A DNA stretch of 64,000 nt, taken from Aliicoccus persicus (GTDB lineage Bacteria; Bacillota; Bacilli; Staphylococcales; Salinicoccaceae). The stretch spans positions 1-64,000 of the forward strand of contig NZ_FOIT01000008.1 in the NCBI RefSeq assembly GCF_900110815.1. Direction: 5' to 3'. The notes under the pieces are model-generated. The model saw nothing but the letters and a program-made list of their open reading frames with translations, ran no database searches and had not been told where the DNA came from. How positions within the stretch are numbered: position 1 is the stretch's first letter; each line of letters starts with the position of its first letter. Positions 16,858 to 25,676 of this stretch are shown piece after piece. The position numbers and the translations under genes are program-made.

Positions 16858-17051
16858 GAATCAAACAAACCTGTCACATCTTTGTAAGATTAATTTAAGT
16901 TCCTAACAGGTATTTATTATTTGTAGGTAGCGTTATTCCTACAAACTCTTAAAGGCTTTCAATCACATTTTAATTTTAAAATGTGTTAGTCTTTGGGTGG
17001 ATATGCTACATCTTAGATTGTGTGAGCAATCAAAAAATGGAGGAATAGAGA
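16858..17051 (+). promoter_or_regulatory. Leader with three hairpins before the PepSY gene
   Basis: No gene seen. Three inverted repeats lie in a row: ACCTGT/ACAGGT (16869-16911), TTTGTAGG/CCTACAAA (16920-16945) and CACATTTT/AAAATGTG (16964-16985). None is followed by a clear T-run, so they look like 5'-UTR structure rather than terminators. Confidence 0.35.
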
Positions 17052-17777
17052 ATGAAGAAAAGAAACTTATTGACAGCTGGCCTTTCAGTAATGTTGTTAC
17101 TTGGTGCTGCTAATGTAGCATCTGCACAAGACGATACGACGGAAGCAACACCATTAGACTTTGAGTTCGCTGTTGTTACAGGTGATTACGCTGAGTTTGT
17201 TGACATTCTTGAAGTGATTGAAGTTGCACGTGGTGAATTTGAAGGTGTTGTCACACAAGTCGATTTAGATCGATATAGAGACGGCCACTATTACGATATA
17301 GAAATGGAATCTGATACAGAAGATTTCGAGATTAAAATTGATGCAACGACCCTTGAAATCCTTGAATCTGAGACTGAAAGTGATAACGACTTAGATGAAG
17401 AAGAACTTGCTAAGTTTAATGGCGAAATTGCTTCAATTGAAGAATTAGTCGAGTCAACGCGAGAATACTTTGATGGAATCATCGAAGACATTGATTTAGA
17501 TGAAGATGATGGCGTTATTATTTACGAAGTAGATATCACAGATGATCATCTTGATATTGAATTAGAAATCAATGCAGAAGACTTATCAATCATTGAGTTT
17601 GAAATCGAAACAAGAGATGGCGATTCAGACGAACATCGTGATGCAATTCGTGCTAAAATTGAAGCGTTTGATCCAAGCGCAGTAGGTGGATCAGATGACG
17701 ATGACGACGACTTTGACGATGATAATGATGACGACGATGACGACTTTGATGATGACGACGACAACGACGATGATTAA
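17052..17777 (+). CDS. Secreted PepSY-domain protein with poly-Asp tail
   Basis: 241 residues. Signal peptide ending ASA-QDD (about 25-28). Two PepSY-like repeats follow, at about 50-105 (DILEVIEVARGEFEGVVTQV then YYDIEMES) and 115-195 (EIASIEELVESTREYFDGII then IIYEVDIT). From about 210 it is a run of Asp with a few Phe/Asn. PepSY domains often inhibit proteases or sense the environment at the cell surface. The poly-Asp tail could bind Ca2+ or other cations (inference). RBS GGAGGAATAG. It ends in a terminator. Confidence 0.8.
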   Translation: MKKRNLLTAGLSVMLLLGAANVASAQDDTTEATPLDFEFAVVTGDYAEFVDILEVIEVARGEFEGVVTQVDLDRYRDGHYYDIEMESDTEDFEIKIDATTLEILESETESDNDLDEEELAKFNGEIASIEELVESTREYFDGIIEDIDLDEDDGVIIYEVDITDDHLDIELEINAEDLSIIEFEIETRDGDSDEHRDAIRAKIEAFDPSAVGGSDDDDDDFDDDNDDDDDDFDDDDDNDDD

Positions 17778-17797
17778 TAAATATTGAGAAACACATG

Positions 17798-17836
17798 AAT
17801 CACATGGACTTACAACAGTCCATGTGATTTTTTTGA
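17798..17836 (+). terminator. Terminator of the PepSY gene
   Basis: 13-bp stem AATCACATGGACT / AGTCCATGTGATT, followed by TTTTTTT. Confidence 0.93.
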
Positions 17837-18096
17837 TTTTAACGGATATATTTTAATGCATTAACTCCATCAACAATTTGAATGATTGGTGTGGTATACT
17901 GTTGGTGATTTGGAACTTTGTCGAACGCCGGTAAATCGGCATGACATGGGGAATTTGAGCATAAAATTAATTTTAATAAATTCCGCACATGACCTTTAAT
18001 TTCTAAGGTAATACTGATAAACTAACTCTTACAGTATTTATGAAGGTTTACATATAAACACTTTACATTGTCAGAGAGAAATATGGAGGCAAAAAC
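17837..18096 (+). promoter_or_regulatory. Promoter and ~195-nt structured leader of the DUF6176-dsdA unit
   Basis: An extended -10 (TGGTATACT, 17892-17900) is visible with a poor -35. The transcript would have a leader of about 190 nt containing GCCG/CGGC (17927-17940), CATG..GGAATTT / AAATTCC..CATG (about 17940-17992) and AATACTG/CAGTATT (18009-18037). No known riboswitch class is recognised. No gene seen in the gap. Confidence 0.35.
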
Positions 18097-18453
18097 ATGA
18101 ATGTTGAGTTGACTAAAGTACGTATTAAAGATGGTAAGAGCGAACGTGTTGATGATTGGTTTGAATACATCAATGAGACGCGTGAGGATGTTGCGTTAAC
18201 ATTTGCTGGTGATAGGGTTTTTGTCGAGTCTATGTTTAGAGTCTCTGAAGAAGAGAGTGAATTCATCTACTGGTACACACTTGCTGCAGAGGAGGAAGAT
18301 GAAACTGTGACTGATGAAAACAATGTCGATAGAATTCATTTAGATTTTTGGAACGAATGTATCGATAAAAGGTATAGACCTAGAAACTACAATGCGAATG
18401 TGTCACTTTATTCGCATGCAATTTATAAGTATTTACAAAAAGACAATAAGTAA
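18097..18453 (+). CDS. DUF6176-like small protein
   Basis: 118 residues, cytoplasmic (no signal or membrane segment). The opening NVELTKVRIKDGKSERVDDW, the central SMFRVSEEESEFIYWYTLAA and the HLDFWNECID motif resemble DUF6176 proteins, which have no known function. RBS ATGGAGG. It is 28 bp upstream of dsdA on the same strand with no terminator between, so probably co-transcribed and possibly linked to D-amino acid metabolism (inference from context only). Confidence 0.6.
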   Translation: MNVELTKVRIKDGKSERVDDWFEYINETREDVALTFAGDRVFVESMFRVSEEESEFIYWYTLAAEEEDETVTDENNVDRIHLDFWNECIDKRYRPRNYNANVSLYSHAIYKYLQKDNK

Positions 18454-18481
18454 GCAGTCGTAGAAGCAAGGAGAATGTGCT

Positions 18482-19774
18482 ATGGATATTGAACAAATCA
18501 TATTTGATTTTCCAGCAGTAAGTAAACTAATAGACCAGGTACCTTCCTTTTTTGAGAATCCAACTTATACTGATTTTGAACTAGAAAAGGATGATATGGG
18601 ATTCTCTCTTAAAGATATTAAAAGTGCTGAAGCAAGAATGAAACGATTTCAGCCTTATTTTATGGAAGTCTTTAAAGAAACCATTCAAACAAAGGCGATT
18701 ATAGAATCTCCTATTGTTCGTATGCCAACGATGAAAGAATCACTCGAATCAATCTACGACGTGAAAATCAATAATAATGTATATTTGAAGTTGGACAATT
18801 TACTGCCAATTGCTGGATCTGTTAAAGCACGTGGTGGTATATATAATGTTTTGAAATTTGCAGAGCATCTTGCTCGAGATGAGATGGTCTACGAAGATGA
18901 CTCAGACTACACACAATTCCTCGAGGACCATTGTAAGGATGTTTTTTCTTCGTATCGTTTGATCTGTGGTTCAACTGGAAACTTAGGGATGGCCGTCGGT
19001 TTAATTGGTAGTAAACTCGGTTTTCAAACTGAAATTCACATGTCTAAAGAAGCGCAACAATGGAAAAAAGATAAACTCCGGAATATTGGTGTTCAAGTTA
19101 TAGAACATGACACAGATTTTAACGGTGCTGTTAAACGTGCGCGTCTTGAAGCTTTAAAGTCAAAGCGTGCACATTTCGTTGATGATGAGAATTCTAAATC
19201 ATTATTTATAGGCTATGCAGTTGCTGCATTACGATTAAAAGAACAGCTCGATCATGCACATATTGAAGTCAGTGAATCGCGTCCATTGTTTGTTTACATT
19301 CCTTGTGGTGTCGGTGGTGCTCCAGGTGGTATTTCATTTGGGCTTAAACAGATGTATGGTGATGCTGTACATCCGATTTTTATGGAACCGGTCGCTTCAC
19401 CATCATTTACACTTGGTGCACTGACAAAGATGCATAATGAAATTTCAATTAAAGATATCGGTTTATCTGGTGAGACGCTTGCGGACGGACTTGCAGTGAG
19501 CCGACCGTCTAAGTTTGTCGGAAAATTGATGGCAAGCCAAATCTATGGCTACATGACAGTTGAAGACAAAGAAATGTTTAGATTACTGAAAGAGTTAAGG
19601 GATACAGAAGGATTTAAAGTGGAACCATCAGCAGCTGCTGCACTCATCGGTCCAGCGATGCTAAGTAAAAATAAAGATGTAAACCCTAACGCAACACATC
19701 TTGTATGGCTAACTGGTGGCAGTGATGTTCCATCTGAAATTTATAGTGGCTATTATGATATGGGTGATTTTTAA
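18482..19774 (+). CDS. dsdA: D-serine dehydratase (D-serine ammonia-lyase)
   Basis: 430 residues, close to the ~440 of bacterial DsdA. This PLP enzyme converts D-serine to pyruvate and ammonia. The PLP lysine is K115 in GSVKARGG. The phosphate-cradle block CGSTGNLGMAVG lies near 162-173 and YIPCGVGGAPGG near 277-288. A long N-terminal region before the catalytic core is typical of DsdA and not of threonine dehydratases. RBS AAGGAG. Last gene before a terminator. Confidence 0.93.
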   Translation: MDIEQIIFDFPAVSKLIDQVPSFFENPTYTDFELEKDDMGFSLKDIKSAEARMKRFQPYFMEVFKETIQTKAIIESPIVRMPTMKESLESIYDVKINNNVYLKLDNLLPIAGSVKARGGIYNVLKFAEHLARDEMVYEDDSDYTQFLEDHCKDVFSSYRLICGSTGNLGMAVGLIGSKLGFQTEIHMSKEAQQWKKDKLRNIGVQVIEHDTDFNGAVKRARLEALKSKRAHFVDDENSKSLFIGYAVAALRLKEQLDHAHIEVSESRPLFVYIPCGVGGAPGGISFGLKQMYGDAVHPIFMEPVASPSFTLGALTKMHNEISIKDIGLSGETLADGLAVSRPSKFVGKLMASQIYGYMTVEDKEMFRLLKELRDTEGFKVEPSAAAALIGPAMLSKNKDVNPNATHLVWLTGGSDVPSEIYSGYYDMGDF

Positions 19775-19788
19775 ATAATTTATTTCGT

Positions 19789-19814
19789 CGGACCATTTTG
19801 GTCCGCTTTTTTTA
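19789..19814 (+). terminator. Terminator after dsdA
   Basis: 7-bp stem CGGACCA / TGGTCCG, TTT loop, followed by CTTTTTTT. Confidence 0.88.
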
Positions 19815-19848
19815 TTTGGTATAATCTCTCTAAGAAAGTGGGTGTCGT

Positions 19849-20973
19849 ATGGATAGATATCAGTTTAAAAGTGAAGTCATTCAATATGCCAAAACGATTG
19901 GAATCGATGCAATTGGATTCACACATGCAGAACCGTTTTCAGATTTTAAACTAAAATTGATTGAACACTATAAACACGGTAGACAGTCAGGTTTTGAAAC
20001 TGGAACTATTGAAGAGCGCTCTGAACCGAAACGTAGTTTACCGAGTGCAAAGAGTATCATTTCAATCGCTGTTGGATACCCAAATAAGTTGCCAAATGCA
20101 CCGAAGAGCAAATCTGGTGAACGGCGTGGAATGTTTGCGCGCGCATCATGGGGAATGGATTATCATAAATTACTACGTACAAGACTGGAAAAGCTCGAAG
20201 AATTTATAAAATCACGCCTGCCTGAAGTCGAGATGAAATCGATGGTCGATACGGGTGTGCTCAGTGATCGTGAAGTCGCAAGACGCAGCGGCTTAGGATA
20301 TATGGGAAAAAACTGTTTTGTCATTAACCCTGACTTGGGTACATTCCATTACATCGGCGAAATGTTGACATCGTTCCCATTTCCTCCGGATGAAGAACTG
20401 ATTGACTCTTGTGGAGATTGTAATATTTGTGTGGATCGTTGCCCGACTTCAGCATTGCTTGGAGATGGCAATATTGACGCGACGCGCTGTTTATCGTTTG
20501 TATCTCAAACGAAAGGCTTTTTATCGGAAGAATTTAAAAAGAAACTCGGTAATAGGCTATATGGATGTGATACATGTCAACAAGTATGCCCACGAAATAA
20601 GGGGATAAACATCACGCACCATGATGATATCGTTCTCGAGCCTGAAATATTAAAGCCAGAGCTGACGAGTCTATTAGAAATATCAAACCGTGAGTTCAAA
20701 GATACATATGGACATCTTTCAGGTGTATGGCGCGGTAAAAAACCGATTCAAAGAAATGCAATTATTGCACTTGCACACTTTAAGGAACGCGGTGCAATTG
20801 ATATACTAAAACGCGTAGCCGAAAATGATCCAAGACCAGTGATTAAAGGCACGGCTTATTATGCAATTGGTCAAATTTTAGGCGATGAGAGCTTTGAATA
20901 CATTCGTGAACGTTTCGAATTTGAGACGGATGCAGATGTACGACGTGAAATGTTGCAAGGAATTCAAGAGTAG
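19849..20973 (+). CDS. queG: Epoxyqueuosine reductase QueG
   Basis: 374 residues. It catalyses the last step of queuosine synthesis, reduction of epoxyqueuosine in GUN-anticodon tRNAs, with a cobalamin and two [4Fe-4S] clusters. The cluster cysteines are C188, C191, C194, C198 and C214, C240, C243, C247. The catalytic aspartate is probably D140 (GVLSDREVARRSGLGYMGKN). C-terminal HEAT-like repeats span about 300-370. This is the full-length form. Its targets include the Tyr, His and Asp tRNAs encoded at the window start. RBS is weak (GTGGGTG). trmL follows after 14 bp. Confidence 0.95.
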   Translation: MDRYQFKSEVIQYAKTIGIDAIGFTHAEPFSDFKLKLIEHYKHGRQSGFETGTIEERSEPKRSLPSAKSIISIAVGYPNKLPNAPKSKSGERRGMFARASWGMDYHKLLRTRLEKLEEFIKSRLPEVEMKSMVDTGVLSDREVARRSGLGYMGKNCFVINPDLGTFHYIGEMLTSFPFPPDEELIDSCGDCNICVDRCPTSALLGDGNIDATRCLSFVSQTKGFLSEEFKKKLGNRLYGCDTCQQVCPRNKGINITHHDDIVLEPEILKPELTSLLEISNREFKDTYGHLSGVWRGKKPIQRNAIIALAHFKERGAIDILKRVAENDPRPVIKGTAYYAIGQILGDESFEYIRERFEFETDADVRREMLQGIQE

Positions 20974-20987
20974 AAAGAGGAACTTAT

Positions 20988-21464
20988 ATGCCAAACCATA
21001 TCGTATTATATCAACCTGAGATTCCATGGAATACTGGAAACATTGGAAGGAGTTGCCTTGCTGCAGGTGCCACATTACACCTGATTCATCCACTCGGTTT
21101 TGATATCGATGAAAAATCAGTCAGACGCGCTGGGCTTGACTATTGGCAACATGTGCATGTTGTAGAACATGACAATGTAGATGCATTTTTCACTGCCACA
21201 AAAGGGACGGGACACTATTACTTGCTGACTCGTTTTGGTCAGAAAAACTACAGTACGCTTGACTACAGTGATGATTCGCAAGATCATTACTTTATATTTG
21301 GTAATGAAACGAGCGGTCTACCGGACTGTATTAAAGAAAAATATAAGGATACGGCATTGCGTATTCCAATGCATGAAAGTGTACGTAGTTTAAACTTAGC
21401 TAATACTGCAATCTTGTTATTGTACGAAGCGTTGCGTCAACAAGGATATCCAAACATTAAGTAG
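20988..21464 (+). CDS. trmL: tRNA (cytidine/uridine-34-2'-O)-methyltransferase TrmL
   Basis: 158 residues, a minimal SPOUT methyltransferase. It methylates the wobble ribose in tRNA-Leu CAA/UAA, both of which are encoded in this window. The N-terminal LYQPEIPWNTGNIGR and the knot motifs FGNETSGLP (about 105-113) and IPMHESVRSLNLANTAIL (about 124-141) are diagnostic. RBS AAAGAGGAA. Probably an operon with queG, both acting on wobble positions. Confidence 0.95.
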   Translation: MPNHIVLYQPEIPWNTGNIGRSCLAAGATLHLIHPLGFDIDEKSVRRAGLDYWQHVHVVEHDNVDAFFTATKGTGHYYLLTRFGQKNYSTLDYSDDSQDHYFIFGNETSGLPDCIKEKYKDTALRIPMHESVRSLNLANTAILLLYEALRQQGYPNIK

Positions 21465-21492
21465 TCATAACTATCGGGGGAGAACTTAGAGT

Positions 21493-22236
21493 ATGAATGA
21501 AGTTATACAGTTATTAAATAATCATAGGTCAATTAGAAGTTTTACAGAGAAAAAATTAAGTGATGAAACGATACACGCTTTAGTTAAAGCGGCACAATCT
21601 GCTTCGACGTCGAGCTATGTTCAAGCATATTCTATCATCGGAGTTACAAATGATAATCTGAAAGCAGAACTTAGAAAAGTATCTGGCCAATCGTATGTCG
21701 AACATAACGGTCACTTATTCGTGTTTGTTATCGATTACAATCGTCATGTGAAGTTAAGTCATTTAAAGGATAATGAAGTGAAATTTGAAAACACTGAACA
21801 ACTTATCGTAGGCACTGTCGATGCAACTCTTGCTGCACAAAACTTAGCAATTGCTGCAGAGAGCATGGGTCTTGGGATTTGTTACATCGGTTCACTGCGA
21901 AACAACGTATCGCGTGTTATTGAACTATTGAAATTACCATCTGGTGTGTTTCCACTGTTCGGCATGGTCGTCGGCGAACCAGCAAACAAAGGTAGTCAGA
22001 AAGAGAGATTACCTTTTGAAACTGTATATTTTGAAAATGCCTATAAGTCAGTTGATGATGCGGATGTCCTCGCTGAAGTTGAGGCATATGATTCGCGTGT
22101 GAGCGAGTACTACAAAGATAGAACCAATGGTGAAAGAAATGATACATGGACTGATCAAGTCACGACAATGTTGAGTCGAAAAACGCGTCTTGATGTTCAC
22201 GATGTACTAAAATCACAAGGGTTTTTACAACAATAA
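21493..22236 (+). CDS. NADPH-dependent flavin nitroreductase (NfrA/FRP type)
   Basis: 247 residues of the NfsA/FRP group. Short N-terminal HRSIRSFTEKKL with the FMN-phosphate-binding HRSIR, a QSASTSSYVQAYS segment, and AESMGLGICYIGSLRNN, typical of NADPH flavin reductases. The C-terminal extension of about 45 residues matches FRP-type enzymes. It reduces flavins, quinones or nitro-compounds. RBS GGGGGAGAA. It ends in a terminator. Confidence 0.87.
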   Translation: MNEVIQLLNNHRSIRSFTEKKLSDETIHALVKAAQSASTSSYVQAYSIIGVTNDNLKAELRKVSGQSYVEHNGHLFVFVIDYNRHVKLSHLKDNEVKFENTEQLIVGTVDATLAAQNLAIAAESMGLGICYIGSLRNNVSRVIELLKLPSGVFPLFGMVVGEPANKGSQKERLPFETVYFENAYKSVDDADVLAEVEAYDSRVSEYYKDRTNGERNDTWTDQVTTMLSRKTRLDVHDVLKSQGFLQQ

Positions 22237-22244
22237 TTCAATCT

Positions 22245-22289
22245 AAAGTCTGAAATATAAACGGTATCGTTTATGTTTCAGACTTTTTA
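22245..22289 (+). terminator. Terminator after the nitroreductase
   Basis: Long hairpin: AAAGTCTGAAA / TTTCAGACTTT with an inner ATAAACG / CGTTTAT, followed by TT-rich sequence. Confidence 0.88.
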
Positions 22290-22372
22290 ATCTCCTTAAT
22301 TAAGAACAGTTCTCATTTAATGTATATTAATAAGTAAAGCATAATACTTTAAAATTAGGAGCTAAAATATAT

Positions 22373-23077
22373 ATGCAGATTTATTGGACGAAGATTAAAG
22401 AAGTAGTCACTGAGACTGACGATACGAAAACATATTACTTAGAATGTCCGGAAGGGTTTGTTTGGAAGGAAGGTGCACATACACACCTTGCACTTGAAGG
22501 ATTTAATTCGGGCGATAAGCCAAATAGAAGTTTGGTACGTCACATGTCGATCTGTACGATGCCAGATGAAGAAACAATAGGGATTACGACACGTGTACGA
22601 GAGGTACGATCAGAATTTAAAACAATTCTCGATAAATTGCCGATTGGCAGTGAAGTGGCACTGTTTAAGACACATTCAAATGTACCGCTCAGAAGAGAAG
22701 ATAAGACTGTCTTTTTATTATCATCCGGTGTTGGTATTGCAACATTCAGACCACTCGTTAGAGAATATTTAAACAACGCTGACAAAGTGGATGGATTGCA
22801 TTCTTTAAATGTGGATTCATCAAAGAATTATTTATATCCAGAGTTGTTTGTAACTGATGAAGAAGGAAGATTTACAGCTGAGTTTGTAGATAATAGAGTA
22901 GAATATTATAACAAAGTTAAAGAACTTGCGAATAATACCGATGCATTATTTTACGTCGTCGGTAGCGACGGATTCTTAGCAGAAAATATTGGTTTGTTAA
23001 GAAAGTCAGATGTTCAACCAGAAAATATCATGTTAGATAAACACCCAGGCAGAAAAGAAGAAATGCTTAACGGATAA
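22373..23077 (+). CDS. Flavodoxin/ferredoxin-reductase-like FAD oxidoreductase
   Basis: 234 residues of the FNR fold. FAD-binding RHMSICTMP (about 58-66, equivalent to RxYS), GITTRVRE, and the NAD(P) part with LLSSGVGIATFRPL (about 119-132) and VVGSDGFL near the C-terminus. It likely shuttles electrons from NAD(P)H through FAD; no partner domain (iron-sulfur, heme or FMN) is fused. RBS TAGGAGC. Monocistronic. Confidence 0.8.
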   Translation: MQIYWTKIKEVVTETDDTKTYYLECPEGFVWKEGAHTHLALEGFNSGDKPNRSLVRHMSICTMPDEETIGITTRVREVRSEFKTILDKLPIGSEVALFKTHSNVPLRREDKTVFLLSSGVGIATFRPLVREYLNNADKVDGLHSLNVDSSKNYLYPELFVTDEEGRFTAEFVDNRVEYYNKVKELANNTDALFYVVGSDGFLAENIGLLRKSDVQPENIMLDKHPGRKEEMLNG

Positions 23078-23080
23078 ATA

Positions 23081-23117
23081 AAATCCACGTATACACTTGT
23101 ATACGTGGATTTTTATA
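23081..23117. terminator. Bidirectional terminator
   Basis: 14-bp stem AAATCCACGTATAC / GTATACGTGGATTT with a 4-nt loop. Serves the oxidoreductase and the convergent small membrane peptide. Confidence 0.92.
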
Positions 23118-23121
23118 TGAC

Positions 23122-23244
23122 TTATTTTTTTGAATCTTCCTCTGTTGCACCTGTGTCTCTATAACCCCAAGTTGATTCGCGACCTGCAGTTAATATAGAA
23201 GTAAGGAATGCAGCAGCGACCATAAAAATTAGAAATGCATTCAT
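23122..23244 (-). CDS. 40-residue membrane peptide
   Basis: A small gene with a clear ribosome site (GGGGGA, 7 nt before ATG) ending next to a shared terminator. The peptide begins MNAFLIFMVAAAFLTSIL (one transmembrane segment, residues 3-19), then a polar tail with RESTWGYRDTGATEEDSKK. Topology suggests membrane insertion with a short soluble C-terminus. No named family recognised. Ribosome site, terminator and composition all support a real gene. The shadow frames here make no sense. Confidence 0.65.
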   Translation of the reverse strand: MNAFLIFMVAAAFLTSILTAGRESTWGYRDTGATEEDSKK

Positions 23245-23402
23245 GGCAATTCCCCCATGTCAAATTAGATATTTATAGTATATATCATTTTGAACAAAGA
23301 ATAAAGAGCTATTAAATAAGATGTTCAGGATTGTCGTGTGTACAAGTCTAACAAATAGGGTAAAATATGATTAATGAAACTACCGTTTTGGAGGATATGA
23401 CT

Positions 23403-24008
23403 ATGGCATTGAATTTTAAAATTTTTGAAGAGAGTAACAAAGTCGCGGATTACACAGCAGATTTAATTCGAAAACAAGTACATAACAATCCTGAAAGTGT
23501 CTTGTTATTAGAGTCTGCAACGTCGTTAGACGCAGTTTATAGTGAAGTCGTTGAAGAAGTAAAAAAACATCCGGCGAACTTTACGCAAATCAACTTGGTC
23601 ATGGCGAACAATAGAGGGAGCCTAGAGTCAGTAGAGGCATTGAATGTGCCGAAGGATAACTTCTATAAATCTGGTAAACAAAGTGATTTAGATACCATTT
23701 TTGAATCTATAGAGAAAAAGCGCAAGCGCATGATTAATCTTTCAGTACTTGAAATGAAAGAGGATCATTTACTCGGATTTGAAAATGGAGACAATGATCA
23801 TATTTATAATGGTAAGGAAATCGTACTCGTTGCAATCGGCAAAGAGAAAGCAAAGGCTGTTGAGGCACTTTATCAATCACAAGATAATAGTGACAAAAAC
23901 TTTGCAAAACTTAAAGATCATGCGATGGTCACGCTCGTTATGGACAAAGATGCAGCAAGTGAACTTGATTCAGATATTGTTGATTACTATACCTATAAGT
24001 TTGCTTAG
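23403..24008 (+). CDS. NagB/6-phosphogluconolactonase-like fold protein
   Basis: 201 residues with the alternating pattern of the glucosamine-6-phosphate isomerase/6PGL/RpiA superfamily: VADYTADLIRKQVHNNPESVLLLES at the N-terminus, a central INLVMANNRGSLES and GKEIVLVAIGKEKAKAVEALYQ near the end. The usual catalytic Asp-His cluster is not obvious, so it may not be an active isomerase. The start is the ATG at 23403, eight bases after GGAGG; an ATG at 23397 is too close. I recall similar genes near fumC in staphylococci. Next gene 10 bp downstream. Confidence 0.6.
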   Translation: MALNFKIFEESNKVADYTADLIRKQVHNNPESVLLLESATSLDAVYSEVVEEVKKHPANFTQINLVMANNRGSLESVEALNVPKDNFYKSGKQSDLDTIFESIEKKRKRMINLSVLEMKEDHLLGFENGDNDHIYNGKEIVLVAIGKEKAKAVEALYQSQDNSDKNFAKLKDHAMVTLVMDKDAASELDSDIVDYYTYKFA

Positions 24009-24018
24009 GAGTGAGACG

Positions 24019-24192
24019 ATGAAGAACGATAAGAAGTACGAACAAAAAATTGCAGATGTTCAAGAGAATTCGATGGTACAAAATATGGAAGATGTTGAAG
24101 AACTGGGAAAAGAGATGGAACAGCTCTCTCAAAATAAAGATGTTCCAATTGACCACGATGATTCAATTGAAGATGACAAAAAAGAAAAATGA
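24019..24192 (+). CDS. Small charged hypothetical protein
   Basis: 57 residues, highly charged, predicted helical (MEDVEELGKEMEQL about 23-36), ending DDSIEDDKKEK. RBS AGGAGTGAG. It is coupled to the upstream gene and precedes fumC. I do not recognise a function. Confidence 0.6.
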   Translation: MKNDKKYEQKIADVQENSMVQNMEDVEELGKEMEQLSQNKDVPIDHDDSIEDDKKEK

Positions 24193-24284
24193 TGCTTTGA
24201 TTTATAGCTATAAATAATGAAAACCCTTTGAAATTAGTATAAGATTAAGTGGATAGCTTATACAAATCTCAGGGGGTTTTTTTA

Positions 24285-25673
24285 ATGTCTTACAGAATTG
24301 AAAAAGATACAATTGGTGAAATTCAAGTGCCAAGTGAAAAATACTGGGCAGCTCAAACACAGAGAAGTTTAGAAAACTTCCCAGTTGGTAAAGAGAAAAT
24401 GCCAATTGAAGTCATCGTTGCATTTGCTCAATTAAAAAAAGCAGCAGCAATTGCAAACAATGATTTAGGTAAACTAAGCGATAATAAAAAAGAAGCAATC
24501 GTGCACGCATGTGATCGTGTGATTAATCGTGAACTGGATGAGCATTTCCCACTTGTCGTATGGCAGACGGGTAGTGGTACGCAAAGTAACATGAACGTCA
24601 ATGAAGTTGTTGCCTATGTTGCCAATGCGTACTTAAAAGAAAAAGGAATTGATGAACACGTCCATCCAAATGATGACGTCAATAAATCACAGAGTTCAAA
24701 CGATACGTATCCAACAGCAATGCACGTTGCACTTTACGTAGAAGTAGAAGAGAAGTTAATGCCAGCGATTAATAATCTGCGCAATACATTAAAATCTAAG
24801 GAAGAAGAATTCCAAGATATTATTAAAATTGGGCGTACACACTTACAAGACGCAACACCAATTACACTCGGCCAAGAAATCAGTGGTTGGAGATTTATGT
24901 TAGATAAGTGTGAAGGTATGTTGAATGAATCGAAAGTTCAATTAGCATCCCTTGCAATCGGTGGTACTGCGGTTGGTACAGGAATTAATGCACATCCTGA
25001 GTTTGGTGATCGTGTCGCTGTAGAATTATCTAAACAGACGTCATATACATTCAAATCTTCAGAGAATAAATTCCATGCACTGACTGCACATGATGATGTA
25101 ACTTACTTCCATGGCGCATTAAAAGCACTTGCTGCTGACTTAATGAAAATTGCGAACGATGTACGTTGGTTGGCATCGGGTCCTCGTGCTGGTATTGCTG
25201 AAATTGAAATTCCAGCAAACGAGCCAGGTTCATCAATTATGCCAGGTAAAGTAAACCCAACTCAGTCAGAAATGTTGACGATGGTTGCAGCACAAGTATT
25301 CGGTAACGATACTGTCGTTGGATTCTCTGCATCTCAAGGTAACTTTGAGTTAAACGTGTTTAAGCCAGTAATTTTGTATAATACTCTACAATCAATCTAC
25401 TTACTGGCTGATGGTATGAACACATTCAACGACAAATGTGCTATCGGTATCAAACCAATTCATGAAAACATCGATCGATTCTTAAATAACTCATTGATGT
25501 TAGTCACTGCGCTTAACCCACATATCGGTTATGAGAATGCAGCTAAAATTGCTAAAAATGCACATGAAAAAGGATTGACACTAAAAGAATCAGCAATCGA
25601 ATCAGGTTTGCTTACAGAAGCGCAGTTTGACGAATGGATACGTCCAGAGGATATGATCTCTACGAAGGAGTAA
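24285..25673 (+). CDS. fumC: Fumarate hydratase class II
   Basis: 462 residues. It hydrates fumarate to L-malate in the TCA cycle as a homotetramer without iron-sulfur. Signatures: [14 protein letters not shown] (about 135-148), [11 protein letters not shown] and the mobile loop [13 protein letters not shown]. The region [15 protein letters not shown] near 97-111 is diagnostic of FumC versus aspartase. The start is the ATG after AGGGGG; an upstream TTG lacks a ribosome site. It ends 3 bp before ppx. Confidence 0.97.
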   Translation: MSYRIEKDTIGEIQVPSEKYWAAQTQRSLENFPVGKEKMPIEVIVAFAQLKKAAAIANNDLGKLSDNKKEAIVHACDRVINRELDEHFPLVVWQTGSGTQSNMNVNEVVAYVANAYLKEKGIDEHVHPNDDVNKSQSSNDTYPTAMHVALYVEVEEKLMPAINNLRNTLKSKEEEFQDIIKIGRTHLQDATPITLGQEISGWRFMLDKCEGMLNESKVQLASLAIGGTAVGTGINAHPEFGDRVAVELSKQTSYTFKSSENKFHALTAHDDVTYFHGALKALAADLMKIANDVRWLASGPRAGIAEIEIPANEPGSSIMPGKVNPTQSEMLTMVAAQVFGNDTVVGFSASQGNFELNVFKPVILYNTLQSIYLLADGMNTFNDKCAIGIKPIHENIDRFLNNSLMLVTALNPHIGYENAAKIAKNAHEKGLTLKESAIESGLLTEAQFDEWIRPEDMISTKE

Positions 25674-25676
25674 TTT

